Part shown: positions 18,313 through 27,229 of the stretch, one piece after another
How the letters are laid out: every line of letters starts with the position of its first letter
Position numbering within the stretch: the stretch's first letter is position 1
NCBI GenBank assembly: GCA_023663805.1
Contig: JAMPGR010000001.1
Coordinates: forward strand, 999,807-1,063,806
Direction of reading: 5' to 3'
Length of the DNA: 64,000 bases
DNA from: Clostridium sp.
GTDB taxonomy: Bacteria; Bacteroidota; Bacteroidia; Bacteroidales; Muribaculaceae
Made by a program: the position numbers and the translations under genes
The notes under the pieces: model-generated
Databases searched by the model: none
Told to the model about the DNA's origin: nothing
Seen by the model: only the letters and a program-made list of their open reading frames with translations

Positions 18313-20994
18313 TCAGACGTTACGGACAGCGTTCTTCGTGCGGAGATAATCAGTGAATTCGCTGTCTGACAGTAGTTTCTCGACCGTCAGATGCATCCTG
18401 TAGCGCCAGTAGTGGTGTGGGTCGGCCGGGATGTTGATCTGCTCGTCGGCCGGGTTGTCGCGACGTAGGGCGCCGTTGATTGACAGCCAGTCCTGTAGCG
18501 GCAGGATGCAGAACATCGATGGAGATTCGAGGTGACGGGTGACAATCCGGTCGCATATCCAGGGTTCCGCCTCGCGTGGAGACTCCCCCGGCAGTCTGAG
18601 AATCTCGTTGAAATACTCTTGTGTCATCGATCTGTTTTCCTCCCACCACAGACGAATACCTCCCATATCGTGGGTCGATGTCGAGCATACCGAATAATAG
18701 GGATAGCGCGTCGTGTCGTCGAAGTCGACCCCGAACCGCTTCGGCATCCTTTCGATTTCGAGCGAAAGAATCTCGAGCCGGCGAAGGACATCGGGGACGC
18801 AGTCGGGTATCATTCCGAGGTCTTCGGCGCAAGCGAGCATTCTGGCCGAACCAGTCAGTTCAGGAAGTTTCTCCATCGCCGAGCGAGCCCAGAAGTCGTT
18901 GTGGCGATGGTAGAAAAAGTCGTTGTATGCCCTGTTGAAAGCGTCTTTGGCCGGCTGAGGCAGCGCGTGGTAGGCGTTTGTGAACTGGGCGTTGATTCGC
19001 GGATGGTATTTCCCTTTCTCGACCGGGTCCCCGATAAAGAGAACGTCGTCGAGCAGGTCGATCAGGCCACTGCAGAGCCGGTTGTTCCGGTCGCTCTCGG
19101 GGAGCGTCGCAAAAAGGTCGGCTATGGCGCGCTGGGTCGTCAGTCCGCTGCGAGGGTAGATCCTTCCGGCATCATCCTCTTCGATCAGGTATTCCGCAGC
19201 TGCCTCTCCGGCGAGGTCGCCGAGGGTCGCCGCGAGTGTCTCACGGGTGATATACGGGCGGCTCCATTTCTCCGGATCCATCGTGAACCCGTATCGGTCA
19301 CGGAGTTCATCGGGAGTGAAGGGGAGCGCCGGGCTGAAAGTTCCGAGCAAACCGTGGAACGTGTCGGTCGGAATCTGCCAGATGCGGAAGAATCCGAGAA
19401 CGTGGTCGATACGGTAGGCGTCGAAATAGTCGGCCATCTTCCGGAAGCGCGCCTTCCACCACCGGTAGCCATCACGTTTCATAACAGGCCAGTTGTAGGT
19501 CGGAAATCCCCAGTTCTGGCCCATGACGGCGAAGGCGTCGGGGGGTGCGCCCGCCGTCATTCCGAGATTAAACAGTTCGGGGTGGACCCATGCGTCGACG
19601 CTCGTGGGGGAGATGCCGATCGGGATATCGCCTTTGAGCGCGACACCGCGGCCGTGAGCATAGCGGACCGCCTCGCGCAACTGGAGGTCGAGCAGATACT
19701 GGATATAGAGGTGGTAGTTTGTCTCGCTGCGGTTGTTTTCGCTGAACCGGCCGACGAGATCCTCGTCGTAGAGGGCATATTCGCCCCACATCGACATATC
19801 GGCTGTTTGGAAACGGTCGCGAAGCACACAGAATGCTGCATAGGGGCGCAACCATTCGCTGTTTTCGACGACAAACCGTTTGAAATCATCTGATTCGACG
19901 ACCGGCAGACCCTGCTCGGCATAGAGTTCTCGCATATAGGCCTCCTTGGCGCGCGAGACCTTTTCGTAATCGAGCGCCGGGAGCGTGCGGAGGGTTTCGG
20001 CGATTCGGCGGAAATGGTCCATACGGGCCGGATCCCGGAGCGTACCGGCCGCCCAGACGTCGAGATAGATCGGGTGGAGGGCGAAGGTCGAGTTCGCGTT
20101 GTAGGGGTAGCAGTCGGTCCATGTCCCGGTCATCGTCGTGTCGTTGACCGGAAGAATCTGGAGCAGACGCTGGCCGGTCTCGGCACACCAGTCGGCCATC
20201 TTCATCAGCGAGCGGAAGTCGCCGACGCCGAAGTCATTTTCAGTCCTGATCGAAAACACCGGGATCGCCGTACCCGATCCCCGCCATTCGGTCGCGGGAA
20301 GAGCGAGCCGGTCGCAGTCGATGACCGTCAGGCGGTTATATGCCTGGGAGGCACCGTAGAGAACGCGGTTCTCGCCCTCTTCCCAGCGAAGCGCCCTTTT
20401 GGTCCGGAGATCTCGGACAACGAACTTGAATTCCAGCCGGTCTGTGTCGGCCATCGACGCCGGGAGCGGTAACTGCCAGAGGGGGAATCCGGCGCAGTTC
20501 ATCGACGGAGCCTTCTCCGGATCCCATTGTCCGAGAGCCGGATTGGATCCGCAGACAACCAGTTCCTGATCGGGTAGGATGTCGGGGAAGATGGTCTTCA
20601 GTGCAGTCGTTCCGGCGCGGAGCACGAGGGGTTCCTCCTGCTCGCCGCGGCGGAAGATACAGTCGGTGAAGGCGGTCGAACGGAACGGGATGTCCGACGG
20701 CCGGTCGTGCCAGCGGTCGCGGAGAACAAGTTCGGGGATGTCACCCTCGAAGCGGAGCGTGTGTGGTTCCCCTTCTTCACGGCGGAGAATTCTTCCGCTG
20801 TCGGCGTCGATCAGCAGGTATCTATAGGCGACAGAACCGGCGGAGAGGTCGGTCAGGAACGAAGCAGTCCAGTCGCCGTCGCTCCCCGAGGGGTGCATTC
20901 TGCGGGTTGTCGCGGAGCCATCGCGACCGGCGGTCTCGACAGCGAGCATCTCACCCCAGCGGGTGTGGTAGTTGACGGTCAGTGTGACGTTCAT
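18313..20994 (-). CDS. malQ: 4-alpha-glucanotransferase (GH77) with N-terminal CBM20 modules
   Basis: This enzyme transfers maltooligosaccharide segments (disproportionation) in glycogen/starch metabolism. The first ~270 residues hold two starch-binding CBM20-like domains ('YHTRWGE', later 'VVCGSNPALGQWDPEKA'), followed by a GH77 barrel. Landmarks are 'YNANSTFALHPIYLD', 'IQYLLDLQL', the nucleophile region 'YRIDHVLGFFRIW' and the acid region 'ACAEDLGMIPD'. At 893 residues it has the plant DPE2-like long architecture usual in Bacteroidetes. It is cytoplasmic (no signal). It starts 4 bp after the nrdJ stop, so the two are probably cotranscribed, although I know of no functional link. Confidence 0.93.
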   Translation of the reverse strand: MNVTLTVNYHTRWGEMLAVETAGRDGSATTRRMHPSGSDGDWTASFLTDLSAGSVAYRYLLIDADSGRILRREEGEPHTLRFEGDIPELVLRDRWHDRPSDIPFRSTAFTDCIFRRGEQEEPLVLRAGTTALKTIFPDILPDQELVVCGSNPALGQWDPEKAPSMNCAGFPLWQLPLPASMADTDRLEFKFVVRDLRTKRALRWEEGENRVLYGASQAYNRLTVIDCDRLALPATEWRGSGTAIPVFSIRTENDFGVGDFRSLMKMADWCAETGQRLLQILPVNDTTMTGTWTDCYPYNANSTFALHPIYLDVWAAGTLRDPARMDHFRRIAETLRTLPALDYEKVSRAKEAYMRELYAEQGLPVVESDDFKRFVVENSEWLRPYAAFCVLRDRFQTADMSMWGEYALYDEDLVGRFSENNRSETNYHLYIQYLLDLQLREAVRYAHGRGVALKGDIPIGISPTSVDAWVHPELFNLGMTAGAPPDAFAVMGQNWGFPTYNWPVMKRDGYRWWKARFRKMADYFDAYRIDHVLGFFRIWQIPTDTFHGLLGTFSPALPFTPDELRDRYGFTMDPEKWSRPYITRETLAATLGDLAGEAAAEYLIEEDDAGRIYPRSGLTTQRAIADLFATLPESDRNNRLCSGLIDLLDDVLFIGDPVEKGKYHPRINAQFTNAYHALPQPAKDAFNRAYNDFFYHRHNDFWARSAMEKLPELTGSARMLACAEDLGMIPDCVPDVLRRLEILSLEIERMPKRFGVDFDDTTRYPYYSVCSTSTHDMGGIRLWWEENRSMTQEYFNEILRLPGESPREAEPWICDRIVTRHLESPSMFCILPLQDWLSINGALRRDNPADEQINIPADPHHYWRYRMHLTVEKLLSDSEFTDYLRTKNAVRNV

Positions 20995-20998
20995 GGCT

Positions 20999-23563
20999 TT
21001 ATCCGCATCTTGAGGAGCCGCACGAGGTGCAGATCAGACAACCTTCCTGATAGACCAGCGTTTCGTTGCCGCAGTTCGGACAACGCTGTCCGCTTGCCTT
21101 CGTTCCGCTCGGGATATATTTCTTCAGGGCGCGTTCGACCCCCATCTTCCAGGAGTTGATCGACTTGCTGTCGAGTTCGAGCGAGCCGACGAGTTTCAGG
21201 ACCTTGTCGATCGGCATGCCGTAGCGGAGAACGCCCGAGATCAGTTTCGCGTAGTTCCAGTATTCGGGGTTGAACTTGTCGCTGAGTCCCTCGATAGTCG
21301 TCTTGTGGCCCCGTTTGTTGATAAACTGGAAATCGTAGCGCTTCGAGCCGTGTTCGTCGATTGCCTTGATAATCTTTCCGTGGGAGACTGACTTCGGTAT
21401 GAAGATGCCGTCTTCGTCGTCGGCCAGGCCGGTGAAGATCTCGTAGGGGCGTCCGTTGGCCAGACCGACGAAAGCTATCCATTTCTCTTTGTTGTTCTGG
21501 AAGCGGACGACGTCGGCCTCGAGTTCGATCGGGCGCTTCGTCAGGATCGCATGGTCCTCGCCGGCCGGGATCGGCCTCGTCTCGGTTTCCTTCTCCTTGT
21601 CCTTTTCCTTATTTTTCTCGACGGCGACAAGAACCCCCGAGCGGGAGCCGTCGCGATAGACCGTGCAACCCTTGCATCCGCAGCGCCACGCCTCGACATA
21701 GAGATCGTTGACGAGATCCTCGGTCACATCGGCCGGGAGGTTGATTGTGACCGAAATCGAGTGGTCGACCCATTTCTGGACACGTCCCTGCATCCGGACC
21801 TTCTCGAGCCAGTCGATATCGTTGGCCGTGGCCTTGTAGTATGGCGACCGGGCGACGAGGTCGTCTATCTCTTCCTGGGTGTAATTGTCGCGGATCTCGA
21901 TTTCGTTGACGTTCATCCAGTCGATGAAGCGGGGATGGTAGACGATATATTCCTCGAACGCGTCGCCGTTCTCGTCTGTATAGTCGACGCGGACGTTGAC
22001 ATCGTTGGGGTTGACCTTGCGGCGTCGTTTGTAGACCGGCATGAATACCGGTTCGATCCCCGAAGTCGTCCGGGTCATCAGGCTTGTCGTTCCTGTCGGA
22101 GCGATTGTCAGGCAGGCGATGTTGCGGCGTCCGTCGCGTTTCATCCGCTCGTAGAGCGCGGGATCGGCCTCGCGAAGGCGGGCGACAAACGGATTGTTCT
22201 CCTCCCGCGCTGCATCGTAGACCTCGAAAGCACCGCGTTCGGCGGCCATCGTGACCGACGACCCGTAGGCCGCGAGAGCGAGTTCGCGATGGACTTTCTC
22301 GGAGAAATCGGTCGCCTCTTTTGTTCCGTAGCGGTAGCCGAGCGAGGCGAGCATGTCGCCCTCGGCTGTCGTCCCGACCCCTGTCCGGCGGCCGCGGAGG
22401 GTTTTCTCGCGGATTTTGTTCCAGAGGTTACGCTCGGCGAACTTGACCTCCTCGGTTTCGGGGTCGCTTTCGATCTTTTCGAGGATCAGGTCGATTTTCT
22501 CCGATTCGAGATCGATTATGTCGTCCATGATCCGCTGGGCCTTTGCGACATGCTCGCGGAAGAGTTCGAAATTGAAGCGGGCGTTCGCCGTAAAGGGGTT
22601 TTCGACATAGCCGAAGAGATTGATCGCCAGCAGGCGGCAACTGTCGTAGGGGCAGAGAGGTATCTCGCCGCAGGGGTTTGTCGAGATTGTCTGGAACCCG
22701 AGGTCGGCATAGCAGTCGGGGAGAGACTCCCTCAGGATCGTGTCCCAGAACAAGACGCCCGGTTCAGCCGATTTCCATGCGTTATGGACAATCTTGCGCC
22801 AAAGCGCTTTCGCATCGATTTCCTTGACGATCTTCGGGTCGTCTGAGACAACCGGAAACTGCTGGCGATAGGGGGTGCCTTCGACGGCTGATTTCATAAA
22901 CGCGTCGTCGATACGGACCGAGACGTTCGCGCCGGTGACTTTTCCTTCGGTCATCTTGGCGTCGATAAACGCTTCGGAGTCGGGGTGCTTTATGCTGACG
23001 GTCAGCATCAGGGCTCCGCGGCGTCCGTCCTGGGCGACCTCGCGGGTCGAGTCGGAGTATCGTTCCATGAACGGAACGAGCCCGGTCGATGTCAGCGCCG
23101 AGTTCTTGACCGGGGTGCCTTTCGGGCGGATGTGCGAAAGGTCGTGGCCGACGCCGCCGCGGCGTTTCATCAACTGGACCTGTTCCTCGTCGATACGGAT
23201 GACGCCGCCGTAGGAGTCGGGCTTTCCGTCGAGTCCGATGACGAAACAGTTCGACAGCGAGGCAACCTGGTAGTTGTTGCCGATTCCGGTCATCGGGCTC
23301 CCCTGCGGAACGATATATCGGAAATGGTCGAGCAGACCGAGTATCTCCTCCTCCGACATCGGGTTCGGGTATTTCTTCTCGATACGTGCGATTTCCGAGG
23401 CGATACGGCGGTGCATATCCGCGGGAGTTTTCTCATAGATATTGCCGTAGGAGTCTTTCAGGGCATATTTGCTTACCCATACTCTGGCCGACAGTTCGTC
23501 GCCGCCGAAATATTCGAGCGTGGCATCATAGGCCTCGTCGTAGGTGTATGTCTTGGGTTCCAT
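20999..23563 (-). CDS. nrdJ: Adenosylcobalamin-dependent (class II) ribonucleotide reductase
   Basis: The enzyme reduces ribonucleotides to deoxyribonucleotides using AdoCbl to make the thiyl radical, independent of oxygen. Visible are the first redox-active Cys in 'LSNCFV' (C106), the radical-site loop 'NPCGEIPL' (296-303) and 'TIAPTGTTS' at the phosphate-binding end. The C-terminal zinc-ribbon-like tail has CPNCG and CTSCGSSRCG (about 829-854), which carries the shuttle cysteines. No insert or intein is seen. It requires B12, made or imported elsewhere. It heads the nrdJ-malQ operon and is preceded by an unusual structured leader. Confidence 0.95.
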   Translation of the reverse strand: MEPKTYTYDEAYDATLEYFGGDELSARVWVSKYALKDSYGNIYEKTPADMHRRIASEIARIEKKYPNPMSEEEILGLLDHFRYIVPQGSPMTGIGNNYQVASLSNCFVIGLDGKPDSYGGVIRIDEEQVQLMKRRGGVGHDLSHIRPKGTPVKNSALTSTGLVPFMERYSDSTREVAQDGRRGALMLTVSIKHPDSEAFIDAKMTEGKVTGANVSVRIDDAFMKSAVEGTPYRQQFPVVSDDPKIVKEIDAKALWRKIVHNAWKSAEPGVLFWDTILRESLPDCYADLGFQTISTNPCGEIPLCPYDSCRLLAINLFGYVENPFTANARFNFELFREHVAKAQRIMDDIIDLESEKIDLILEKIESDPETEEVKFAERNLWNKIREKTLRGRRTGVGTTAEGDMLASLGYRYGTKEATDFSEKVHRELALAAYGSSVTMAAERGAFEVYDAAREENNPFVARLREADPALYERMKRDGRRNIACLTIAPTGTTSLMTRTTSGIEPVFMPVYKRRRKVNPNDVNVRVDYTDENGDAFEEYIVYHPRFIDWMNVNEIEIRDNYTQEEIDDLVARSPYYKATANDIDWLEKVRMQGRVQKWVDHSISVTINLPADVTEDLVNDLYVEAWRCGCKGCTVYRDGSRSGVLVAVEKNKEKDKEKETETRPIPAGEDHAILTKRPIELEADVVRFQNNKEKWIAFVGLANGRPYEIFTGLADDEDGIFIPKSVSHGKIIKAIDEHGSKRYDFQFINKRGHKTTIEGLSDKFNPEYWNYAKLISGVLRYGMPIDKVLKLVGSLELDSKSINSWKMGVERALKKYIPSGTKASGQRCPNCGNETLVYQEGCLICTSCGSSRCG

Positions 23564-23588
23564 TTATGAAGTATTAGCGGATTTATGG

Positions 23589-23690
23589 AAACCCCCGGCG
23601 GCCGGAGCGATGCGGCGACAATGAAATGAAAAAGACAAAAGCGGAAAAGACAACCGCCGAAGTCGCTCCGACCGGTGCTTAGGGGTTTGC
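23589..23690 (-). promoter_or_regulatory. Structured leader RNA candidate upstream of nrdJ
   Basis: Between the likely transcription start (about 23690) and the nrdJ start codon, three nested helices can form: P1 7 bp (23682-23688 with 23589-23595), P2 11 bp with one G-U (23663-23673 with 23600-23610) and P3 5 bp (CGGCG with CGCCG), capped by a pyrimidine-rich loop of about 40 nt. No U-run follows, so it is not a simple terminator. It may be a cis-regulatory element for RNR expression. I do not see the B12-box needed to call it a cobalamin riboswitch. Confidence 0.5.
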
Positions 23691-23695
23691 GGTTG

Positions 23696-23703
23696 CAAAA
23701 TTG
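23696..23703 (-). promoter_or_regulatory. Probable -7 box for nrdJ-malQ
   Basis: CAATTTTG followed by C on the minus strand differs from TAnnTTTG at the first base only. It would place the transcript start at the foot of the leader hairpin, leaving a leader of about 125 nt. Confidence 0.45.
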
Positions 23704-23874
23704 GGAAATTCCCCCGTAGTGACAAAATTTTTTACCGAAGAAATTGCCGATTGTTGAAAAGTTTTCCGATTAAACCGGCTTAGTTGTTGGGCCACAGCGA
23801 TATGGCTATCCGAGGGGGTGTTGAAAGTTTTCCAAAAATTTTTTGCCGCTATTGTGTATCTCGCCGAATATGTC

Positions 23875-23882
23875 TAATTTTG
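23875..23882 (+). promoter_or_regulatory. -7 promoter box for the nitroreductase gene
   Basis: TAATTTTG, 25 nt upstream of the start codon at 23908, fits TAnnTTTG. Confidence 0.6.
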
Positions 23883-23907
23883 AAAAACTTATTCTAAAAC
23901 CAGACTA

Positions 23908-24654
23908 ATGGAAGATAACTATTTTCTCGACCGGCGGACCGTCCGCCGATATATCTCACGCCCGGTCAGCGATTCGCTCCTCGAGGAACTGATCGAAAAG
24001 GCGTCCCACGCTCCGACTACCGGGAACATGCAACTCTACAGCGTCGTCGCGACCCGCGACCCGGAGATGAAACGCCGCCTCGCGCCGGCCCATTTCGGCC
24101 AGCCTTCGGTCGAAGGTGCATCGGTTGTATTGACCTTCTGCGCCGATCTGAACCGATTCGTCCGGTGGTGTGAACTCCGTGGTGCTCAACCAGGCTACGA
24201 CAATTTCCAGGCATTCACCTGGGCACTTCTCGACACAGCCCTGTTTGCCCAGCAGTTTTGCGTCGCCGCCGAGACGGCCGGACTCGGATGCTGCTATCTC
24301 GGAACGACGACCTATAATGCTCCACAAATTGCAGAACTGCTCGAACTGCCTGAACTGGTTGTGCCCGTCACGACCCTGACCGTCGGATATCCGGCCGAAC
24401 AGCCTGAAGACTGCGGCCGCCTCCCCGTCGGCGGAATTCTCCACCGCGAACGCTACCGTGACTACACCCCCGAACAGATCGACGAGATTTATCGCGAAAA
24501 GGAGGAGCGGAGCGACAGCCGCCGCTTCGTCGAAGAGAACAACAAGAGTAACCTGGCCGAAGTGTTTACCGACATACGCTACCGCCGCGAAGACAACGAA
24601 TATTTCTCGCGTGTCTACGCCGACTTTATCCGTCAGGCCGGATTCCAGATTTGA
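23908..24654 (+). CDS. Nitroreductase-family FMN-dependent oxidoreductase (NfsA-like)
   Basis: This 248-residue protein of the nitroreductase fold probably uses FMN and NAD(P)H. N-terminal 'RRTVRRYISRPVS' and 'ASHAPTTGNMQLYSVV' are the FMN-contacting segments. 'AGLGCCYLGT' and 'TVGYPAEQPE' complete the family pattern. The extended C-terminal arm (residues ~185-248) resembles NfsA/Frp-type flavin reductases. The physiological substrate is unknown. It is monocistronic and transcribed divergently from nrdJ. A GC-rich inverted repeat follows the stop. Confidence 0.9.
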   Translation: MEDNYFLDRRTVRRYISRPVSDSLLEELIEKASHAPTTGNMQLYSVVATRDPEMKRRLAPAHFGQPSVEGASVVLTFCADLNRFVRWCELRGAQPGYDNFQAFTWALLDTALFAQQFCVAAETAGLGCCYLGTTTYNAPQIAELLELPELVVPVTTLTVGYPAEQPEDCGRLPVGGILHRERYRDYTPEQIDEIYREKEERSDSRRFVEENNKSNLAEVFTDIRYRREDNEYFSRVYADFIRQAGFQI

Positions 24655-24673
24655 GCGACGGGCCGGGCGGGAT

Positions 24674-24740
24674 GCGTCTGCGCCCTGCGGTCAGTAGCAA
24701 CCCCGCCTGGCGCAGACGCCGACGGGGACGTCGGCTACTA
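24674..24740. repeat. GC-rich interlocked inverted repeats
   Basis: GCGTCTGCGCC (24674-24684) pairs with GGCGCAGACGC (24709-24719). Inside and beyond it, AGTAGC pairs with GCTACT, and GCCGAC (24718-24723) pairs with GTCGGC (24730-24735). The 16-mer CGCCTGGCGCAGACGC at 24704-24719 recurs in direct orientation at 26929-26944, on the other side of the P-type ATPase gene. Confidence 0.55.
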
Positions 24741-24807
24741 CAACAATTTCGCTCGGTTCCAAGCAGATAATCATTCCCTCGTCGTTAGGAGTCGCACCGT
24801 CTCTGTT

Positions 24808-26784
24808 TCAGTATTTTTTCAGCATGATGCGCATCGAGTTCATGACTGCCAGCAGGGCGACACCGACGTCGGCGAAGACCGCAGCCCAGAGCGATGCGTA
24901 GCCTGCTGCACCGAGCACAAGGACGATCAGTTTGACGGCGATCGCACCGACGATATTCTCGGTCACGATCGTGTGGGTCGTCCGGCCTATTCTGATAGCC
25001 GTCGCGACACGCGAAGGGGAGTCGGTCTGGATAACGACATCCGCACTCTCGATCGCGGCGTCGGACCCGAGACCACCCATAGCGATACCGACATCGCTGA
25101 GCGCCAGAACCGGCGCATCGTTTATGCCGTCGCCAACGAAGGCGATATTGACGCCGGGCGTCTTCGACATCCGGCTGACATATTCGGCCTTGTCCTGCGG
25201 AAGGAGCCCGCCGTGATACTCAGTTATGCCGAGGCGCGAGGCGTAGTCGGCGACGGTAGCTTCGGTGTCGCCCGAAAGCATGACTGTCCGCTCGATGCCG
25301 AGATGCTTCAGGTCTTCGACAGCCTCGGCTGAATCGGGCTTCAGCGTGTCCTCCAGCAGGAAATATCCGGCGAAAGAGCCGTCGACCGCGCAGGCGATTA
25401 TCGTCTTGTCGGAGTGTTCGAGACCGGAGGGGAATGTGATCCCTTCACGTTCGATCAGTTTTAGGTTTCCGACGGCAACGTTGCGGCCTCCGACGCGGGC
25501 TGTCGTTCCGAATCCGGCGATTTCGGAGACCGACTCCGGACGGCGTATGTCGACATGGCTGTCGCGGGCATACTCGACCAGGGCCTTCGCCAGCGGATGG
25601 CTGCTGTCAGCCTCGGCCGAAGCCGCCAGCGAGAGAAGTTCTTCTTCGGTGGTTCCCGCCGTCTCGACGCGGGCCACATGGAAGCGGCCGGTTGTCAGGG
25701 TTCCAGTCTTGTCGAAGGCGATGGTGTTGATATGGGTGATGGCTTCGAGGTAGTTACCGCCTTTGAAGAGGACACCGAGACGGGAGGCGGCGCCGATTCC
25801 GGCGAAATAACCGAGGGGAACGCTGATGACGAGTGCGCACGGACAGGAGATGACCAGGAAGACAAGCGCGCGGTAGAGCCAGTCGTTGAAATGGTAGTTG
25901 AACGAGGCGTCGGCGAGCGACCATAGCCAGGGGGCGACAACGACGATGACGGCCAGCGCGATGACGACCGGCGTATAGATTCGGGCGAATTTCGTGATGA
26001 ACAGTTCGGCGTGGGCCTTGCGCGACGAGGCGTTGTTGACCAGTTCGAGAATACGCGACAGGGCGCTCTGGCCATATTCTTTCGCTACCCGAATTCTGAC
26101 GGTCGAGGTTGAGGAGATCATACCGGCGAGTACTTCGCCACCGCGGTCGATTTCTTTCGGTAGGCTTTCGCCTGTCAGGGCTGAGGTGTCGAAGACGCCA
26201 TTGTCGCTCTCGAGCATACCGTCGAGCGGCACGCGCTCACCCGGTTTCACCTCTATAATATCCCCGATAACGACGTTCTTCGGGTCGACCGAAACGACTT
26301 GTCCGTTGCGGAGCAGGCTGGCATGTTCTCCGCGTACATCGAGCAGTTTCGAGATGTTTCGGGTCGCGCTGTCGACGGCCGCATCCTGGAGCGACTCGCC
26401 GATCGAGTAGAAGAGCATGACTCCGACCGCCTCGGGATACTCCCCGATAAAGAACGCACCGATACAGGCGATGACCATAAGGGAGAACTCGTTGAAGAAA
26501 TCGCGGCTGGCGAATCCTTCGACCGCCTCTCTGACGACAGGAAGCCCGACGGGAAGGAATGCCAGGATATACCATACGAGTTGGAGAGTCCGGTTGTCGG
26601 AGAAAAGCGCGAGGCCGAGGTGTGACATAATCATTCCCGCGGCCAGCATCAGAAGAGATATTGCCGGAGCAATCCACTGGTTTCGGCTGGCGCCCTCGTT
26701 GTGATTGTGGTCATGAGTATGACTGTGGCCGTGATTGTGAGTATGGCTGTGGCTGTGTTCGTTATCGTGGCAGTGTTTACACAT
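24808..26784 (-). CDS. Zinc/cadmium-exporting P1B-type ATPase with His-rich N-terminus
   Basis: This P1B ATPase pumps divalent metal ions out of the cytoplasm. In order: a metal-binding His/Asp/Asn-rich tail (residues 1-30, about a dozen His) in place of a CxxC HMA domain; TM helices; the actuator 'DTSALTGES' (199-207); the ion-path CPC motif (314-316); phosphorylation DKTGT (358-362); 'SSHPLA'; and 'GDGINDAPVLALSDVG'. CPC plus the His-rich tail and the late TM segments point to Zn/Cd/Pb more than Cu. It is monocistronic. A perfect 12-bp palindrome beside its promoter is a candidate metal-sensor operator. Confidence 0.92.
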   Translation of the reverse strand: MCKHCHDNEHSHSHTHNHGHSHTHDHNHNEGASRNQWIAPAISLLMLAAGMIMSHLGLALFSDNRTLQLVWYILAFLPVGLPVVREAVEGFASRDFFNEFSLMVIACIGAFFIGEYPEAVGVMLFYSIGESLQDAAVDSATRNISKLLDVRGEHASLLRNGQVVSVDPKNVVIGDIIEVKPGERVPLDGMLESDNGVFDTSALTGESLPKEIDRGGEVLAGMISSTSTVRIRVAKEYGQSALSRILELVNNASSRKAHAELFITKFARIYTPVVIALAVIVVVAPWLWSLADASFNYHFNDWLYRALVFLVISCPCALVISVPLGYFAGIGAASRLGVLFKGGNYLEAITHINTIAFDKTGTLTTGRFHVARVETAGTTEEELLSLAASAEADSSHPLAKALVEYARDSHVDIRRPESVSEIAGFGTTARVGGRNVAVGNLKLIEREGITFPSGLEHSDKTIIACAVDGSFAGYFLLEDTLKPDSAEAVEDLKHLGIERTVMLSGDTEATVADYASRLGITEYHGGLLPQDKAEYVSRMSKTPGVNIAFVGDGINDAPVLALSDVGIAMGGLGSDAAIESADVVIQTDSPSRVATAIRIGRTTHTIVTENIVGAIAVKLIVLVLGAAGYASLWAAVFADVGVALLAVMNSMRIMLKKY

Positions 26785-26813
26785 TGTTGTAACTCGTTTT
26801 GATTTTTACGTTG

Positions 26814-26821
26814 CAAAATTA
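26814..26821 (-). promoter_or_regulatory. -7 promoter box for the P-type ATPase
   Basis: TAATTTTG followed by C on the minus strand, 29 nt upstream of the ATPase start. A TTTG (26839-26842) lies 17 nt upstream and overlaps the adjacent palindrome. Confidence 0.65.
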
Positions 26822-26829
26822 GCGAGCAA

Positions 26830-26841
26830 TTGTTGCAACAA
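26830..26841. promoter_or_regulatory. Palindromic operator candidate at the ATPase promoter
   Basis: TTGTTGCAACAA is a perfect 12-bp palindrome sitting where the -33 element should be. A repressor bound here would block transcription of the metal exporter. The binding protein is unknown and none is encoded next to it. Confidence 0.4.
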
Positions 26842-27167
26842 AGTGTCATACTTCTAAGTTGTTGATAAAAAGCGTAGGGTCGCGGCCTGCCGCGTCGGCT
26901 CCTCTGTCGAAAGCAAATAGGGAGGAATCGCCTGGCGCAGACGCTTGCCATTGACTTCGATACCATCGCCTGACCCCACGAGGCTCCGCCTGGGGTTTCT
27001 GACAATATCGCCTCTGCGAGGCTCTGTTGGTGTTCCCGTTTGCAACTGTAAACACAACGGAGCAGTTTCACGCTAACATAACAGTATTGCCCTGAAGGGG
27101 GGGCTGAGGTTGACCCTACTTCACACAAATTAACATCGCAGTATCAAAATCCCGCCCATATCTCCAT
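26842..27167. other. Intergenic region with GC-rich repeat fragments, no gene seen
   Basis: This stretch between the ATPase promoter and the next promoter box holds no convincing reading frame. It contains short GC-rich inverted repeats (CGCGGC/GCCGCG at 26881-26894; CCCC…GGGG around 26980-27000) and the 16-mer shared with 24704-24719. It looks like accumulated repeat debris. Confidence 0.4.
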
Positions 27168-27175
27168 TAACTTTG
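27168..27175 (+). promoter_or_regulatory. -7 promoter box for the 25-codon ORF
   Basis: TAACTTTG followed by C exactly matches TAnnTTTG and lies 54 nt upstream of the small ORF start. The only other candidate downstream gene is more than 360 nt away and has its own box. Confidence 0.55.
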
Positions 27176-27229
27176 CCCCCGGAAACGACAGTCGTTCCCC
27201 ATAGTAACCCCTTAAAAACCCAGACAGAT

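Noticed and set aside
23564..23690. Cobalamin riboswitch upstream of nrdJ
   Set aside because: No B12-box or the associated conserved helices could be seen, only a nested hairpin.
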